This document shows positions 42,303 through 44,868 of a stretch of 44,868 nucleotides of DNA, piece by piece; positions within the stretch are counted from its first letter, which is position 1, and every line of letters starts with the position of its first letter. Both the position numbers and the translations under genes were made by a program. The stretch comes from a bacterium ADurb.Bin157 (GTDB taxonomy: Bacteria > Muiribacteriota > Ozemobacteria > Ozemobacterales > Ozemobacteraceae), in NCBI GenBank assembly GCA_002070375.1, contig MWDD01000019.1:1-44868 (forward strand), read 5' to 3'. The notes under the pieces were generated by a model. That model was not told where the DNA came from and made no database searches. It worked only from the letters and a program-made list of their open reading frames with translations.

Positions 42303-44068
42303 TGTCCAGAATTGAAAAAAAACTATTAGGTCAGTCACTTATACAGAATGGCTTAGCCTCAGATACTCAGTTAGAACAGGCTCTGGCAGAGCAAAAAAAG
42401 ACAAGCAACACTCTTGGGTATACTTTGTTGCAACAGAATATTTTATCTGAACAACAGTTGTTAGAATTTCTGGTAAATAAGCTAAGCTTTAGTTACGCCA
42501 ATCTTAGAAACTATGTAATTGACCCCAAGGTAGTAAAACTTATACCGGAAGAAATCAGCAGAAAGTATCATTGCATAGCAATTTTAAGAGTAAAGACCGA
42601 ATTAACTGTTGCAATGCTTGATCCATTAGACAGTTTTTTATTAGATAACTTGTCTTACACCACAGCCTGCAAAATTAAGCCCTTAGTATCAACTCTTTCA
42701 GAAATTCAAACAGCTATCAATGACTTTTACTCACCTAATGCTCAGCCTCATGTTCCCGGTGTCACAGACTCCCCTGTTCAGGATGCCTCATCAGGCAGCA
42801 ATTCGACCAGTCTTGAAGATATAGCCAAAAAGATACAAGGAATCGGAGAACATAAAGGCGGTAGTTCGGTTATTGATTTGTCTGCAATAAATATATCAGA
42901 CAAACAAAGTATTATCCAATTGGTAAATTTAATAATAACCAGAGCCATCAAAGAAAAGGCTTCAGACATTCATATTGAGCCCGATGAGAATGTTTTACGC
43001 ACAAGATTCAGAATCGACGGGATGTTACAGGAAGTAATGGCGCTTCCTAAAACTTTTGAAGCTGCCTGTATATCAAGATGTAAAGTTATGGCCGAACTTG
43101 ACATAGCTGAAAAGCGCATACCTCAAGACGGGCGCATTAAATTGCAATTACAGAACCGTGACATAGACTTGCGCGTATCAACTTACCCTACTTTACGCGG
43201 CGAAAAAGTTGTCATGAGAATTTTAGACAAAAGCAGCGTTGTATATGGATTAGAAGAGCTTGGTTTTCCGGATGACACGCTAGCCTCTTTTTCTTCTTTG
43301 ATTAAGCGCCCGAATGGCATTGTTCTTGTTACCGGTCCTACGGGGAGCGGTAAAACTTCTACTTTATACGCCGGGCTGCAATGTATCAAAGACCCAAGCA
43401 TCAATATTGTAACCATTGAAGACCCTGTTGAATATCAGCTAACCAATATAAATCAGGGACAAATTAACCCGAAGGCAGGCTTTACATTTGCAGGAGGTCT
43501 GCGTTCAATTTTACGTCAAGACCCTGACGTAATCATGGTTGGAGAAATAAGAGACTATGATACGGCGGAAATTGCTATTAGAGCTGCGCTCACAGGCCAT
43601 TTAGTTTTTTCGACCTTACACACCAACGACTCAGCCGGTGCCATGACGCGTTTAATTGACATGGGTGTAGAACCGTTTTTGGTTGCCAGTTCGATAATCG
43701 GTGTTATGGCACAGCGTTTGGTAAGAACTATATGTGTCGAATGTAAAAAGGAATATATACCTGCGGCTACCGTTATAAAGCGTTCAAAACTACTTTACCA
43801 AGCTGGTAGGACAAAGGTTTTTGAAGGAGAGGGTTGTTTAGTCTGTAATCAAACCGGTTATAAAGGTCGAACAACAATAACCGAGCTACTTATTCCCAAT
43901 GAACGCATTAAAGAGCTGATCATTGAAAAATCTGCTACAAGCGTAATTAAAAACGAAGCCATGAAAATGGGAATGCGAACTTTACGTCAAGACGGTCTCG
44001 GTAAAGTGTTAAGAGGCATCACCACTCTTTCTGAAGTAATAAGAGTTTCAGCGGACGATGAAATATGA
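42302..44068 (+). CDS. pilB: Type IV pilus / type II secretion assembly ATPase PilB/GspE (copy 2)
   Basis: A 588-residue PilB. The N-terminal MshEN domain (residues 1-150) again has the G-Q-S-L-I-x-x-G and L-x-x-x-L-L-x-Q repeats linked to c-di-GMP binding. An extra Ser/Pro-rich linker spans about 150-190. Walker A is GPTGSGKTSTLY near residue 344, Walker B VIMVGEIRDYDTA near 409, His box GHLVFSTLHTND, and zinc cysteines are CVEC near 477 and CLVC near 511. It is translationally coupled to the MCP-PilZ gene and to the radical SAM gene downstream (ATGA overlap). Its natural platform partner may be pilC copy 2 at 26591. Confidence 0.95.
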   Translation: MSRIEKKLLGQSLIQNGLASDTQLEQALAEQKKTSNTLGYTLLQQNILSEQQLLEFLVNKLSFSYANLRNYVIDPKVVKLIPEEISRKYHCIAILRVKTELTVAMLDPLDSFLLDNLSYTTACKIKPLVSTLSEIQTAINDFYSPNAQPHVPGVTDSPVQDASSGSNSTSLEDIAKKIQGIGEHKGGSSVIDLSAINISDKQSIIQLVNLIITRAIKEKASDIHIEPDENVLRTRFRIDGMLQEVMALPKTFEAACISRCKVMAELDIAEKRIPQDGRIKLQLQNRDIDLRVSTYPTLRGEKVVMRILDKSSVVYGLEELGFPDDTLASFSSLIKRPNGIVLVTGPTGSGKTSTLYAGLQCIKDPSINIVTIEDPVEYQLTNINQGQINPKAGFTFAGGLRSILRQDPDVIMVGEIRDYDTAEIAIRAALTGHLVFSTLHTNDSAGAMTRLIDMGVEPFLVASSIIGVMAQRLVRTICVECKKEYIPAATVIKRSKLLYQAGRTKVFEGEGCLVCNQTGYKGRTTITELLIPNERIKELIIEKSATSVIKNEAMKMGMRTLRQDGLGKVLRGITTLSEVIRVSADDEI

Positions 44069-44868
44069 GTTTTTCGCTTTCAAATCTTTATAGCGAGCTC
44101 AAAAACAGTTTATGCGAAGATTGCCGAAGTTTTGCACCAAATTTTGAAGAATTTGAAAGCTCCTATCATGAAAACAATCTTATTCTTTTAAATCAGGTTG
44201 TCTTAAAACGCACAAAGAGCATCAGTGTGACAAACAATTTATGTGAGCAAAACTGCGCACACTGTAACGGACATTATCTTAACGGAATGGACGGGCGCGA
44301 ATCTATAATCACCACAGATTTTTCTGATTATGATTCAGTTTTAATAAGCGGTGGCGGGAATCGTCAGGGGGGTGTTCCGATAAAAGAGCATTTAGGAATA
44401 CTGAAGCAGATCCCTGAGAAGGTTTTTCTTAATATACACCCCGGTTATCAATCGCCCGACAACTTAAAAGGGTTATCGAACGCTACTGTAATTTCGTTTG
44501 ATATTCCCTCTTGCGATGAAACGGTAAAAAATGTTTATAAGCAAAAGCGCACAGCAGAAGATTATCGAAAGTTATTTTTAGAATACGGAAAGCATTTTAA
44601 AACAATACCCCACCTTACTATTGGGTTAGGTAACAACACTTTACGCGGCGAGAAGTCTACCATTGATTTTTTGAGTAAAAACAGTTCAGAAGGGATAGTA
44701 TTTATCGTATTCAGGCCAACTAAGGGCACAGAAATGGAACATTGTAAAGCGCCTTCTGTCGGTCATTTGCATGAAATTCTCACCTATGCCAAGTCTAAAT
44801 TAAAGCAACCCATAACTTTAGGCTGTATGAGACCATCGGGGTTATATCGCAAAAATTTAGACATTATT
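44065..44868 (+). CDS. Radical SAM enzyme, 3' end cut by window
   Basis: The frame opens at ATG 44065, overlapping the pilB stop (ATGA), and runs open to the window end, so the C-terminus is missing. The 268 visible residues include the 4Fe-4S motif CEQNCAHC (CxxxCxxC) near residue 60. An ISGGGNRQGG glycine-rich SAM-contact segment, an IPHLTIGLGNNTLRGE strand and a late LGCMRPSGLYR follow. The GCMRP-type motif and layout remind me of BioB/lipoyl-synthase-related radical SAM proteins, including the split LipS enzymes; this is not certain. It uses SAM to generate a 5'-deoxyadenosyl radical. The coupling to pilB is probably operonic rather than functional. Confidence 0.82.
   Translation, partial: MSFSLSNLYSELKNSLCEDCRSFAPNFEEFESSYHENNLILLNQVVLKRTKSISVTNNLCEQNCAHCNGHYLNGMDGRESIITTDFSDYDSVLISGGGNRQGGVPIKEHLGILKQIPEKVFLNIHPGYQSPDNLKGLSNATVISFDIPSCDETVKNVYKQKRTAEDYRKLFLEYGKHFKTIPHLTIGLGNNTLRGEKSTIDFLSKNSSEGIVFIVFRPTKGTEMEHCKAPSVGHLHEILTYAKSKLKQPITLGCMRPSGLYRKNLDII

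Overview
The window is a gene-dense, low-GC chromosomal segment from a Gram-negative-type bacterium. It encodes an outer-membrane secretin, a lipobox lipoprotein and a full set of type IV pilus/type II secretion (T4P/T2SS) inner-membrane parts. The phylum cannot be read from the sequence with confidence. The mix of scattered T4P/T2SS genes, pyruvate phosphate dikinase and microcompartment vertex proteins fits an anaerobic, little-cultured lineage; Candidatus Riflebacteria is one guess, not a conclusion. No phage, transposon or CRISPR array is visible. Sigma70-like promoters (TTGnnn, 16-18 bp, TAnnAT) and hairpin terminators are easy to see and delimit many units.

Layout. 1-1412: the end of an SH3-domain protein, a terminator and a family 2 glycosyltransferase. 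7164-1401 (minus): a likely operon of an STT3-like oligosaccharyltransferase, PilB/GspE ATPase, PilC/GspF platform protein and a SAM methyltransferase. 7175-7942 (plus): a GspG-like pseudopilin as a single-gene unit. 7996-13685: alignment complex and outer-membrane pore, made of a fused PilM-PilN, PilO, PilP/GspC-like, a small lipoprotein and the secretin. 13711-20249: a tightly overlapping operon of a HEAT-repeat membrane protein, a catalytically dead rhomboid-fold protein with a Zn ribbon, a membrane histidine kinase, RNase HI and a PEPKPE-repeat protein. 26370-20240 (minus): topoisomerase III, an active-type rhomboid protease with a helical-repeat N-terminus, a LysM protein, a 58-residue small protein and a secreted dual-specificity-type phosphatase.

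26591-27793: a second PilC. 27874-31417 (minus): a PLP-dependent trans-sulfuration/methionine-lyase family enzyme, tRNA-Pro(GGG), a family III CoA-transferase and a nitrilase-family hydrolase. 31576-33534: glucose-6-phosphate isomerase and a small charged protein. 33682-35244: a bacterial microcompartment (BMC) mini-locus with two EutN/CcmL-type vertex proteins and a deoxyribose-phosphate aldolase carrying a probable encapsulation peptide. 36508-35311 (minus): two uncharacterised envelope proteins and a 24-residue membrane peptide. 36568-39828: a stand-alone receiver and pyruvate phosphate dikinase. 39849-44868: NusB with a large insertion, a chemoreceptor with a C-terminal PilZ domain, a second PilB, and a radical SAM enzyme cut by the window end.

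The most interesting systems are the BMC mini-locus without hexamer shell genes, the STT3 homologue coupled to pilus assembly genes, the MCP-PilZ receptor translationally coupled to a PilB ATPase, the PilM-PilN fusion, and two very short genes (58 and 24 codons) with strong ribosome binding sites.
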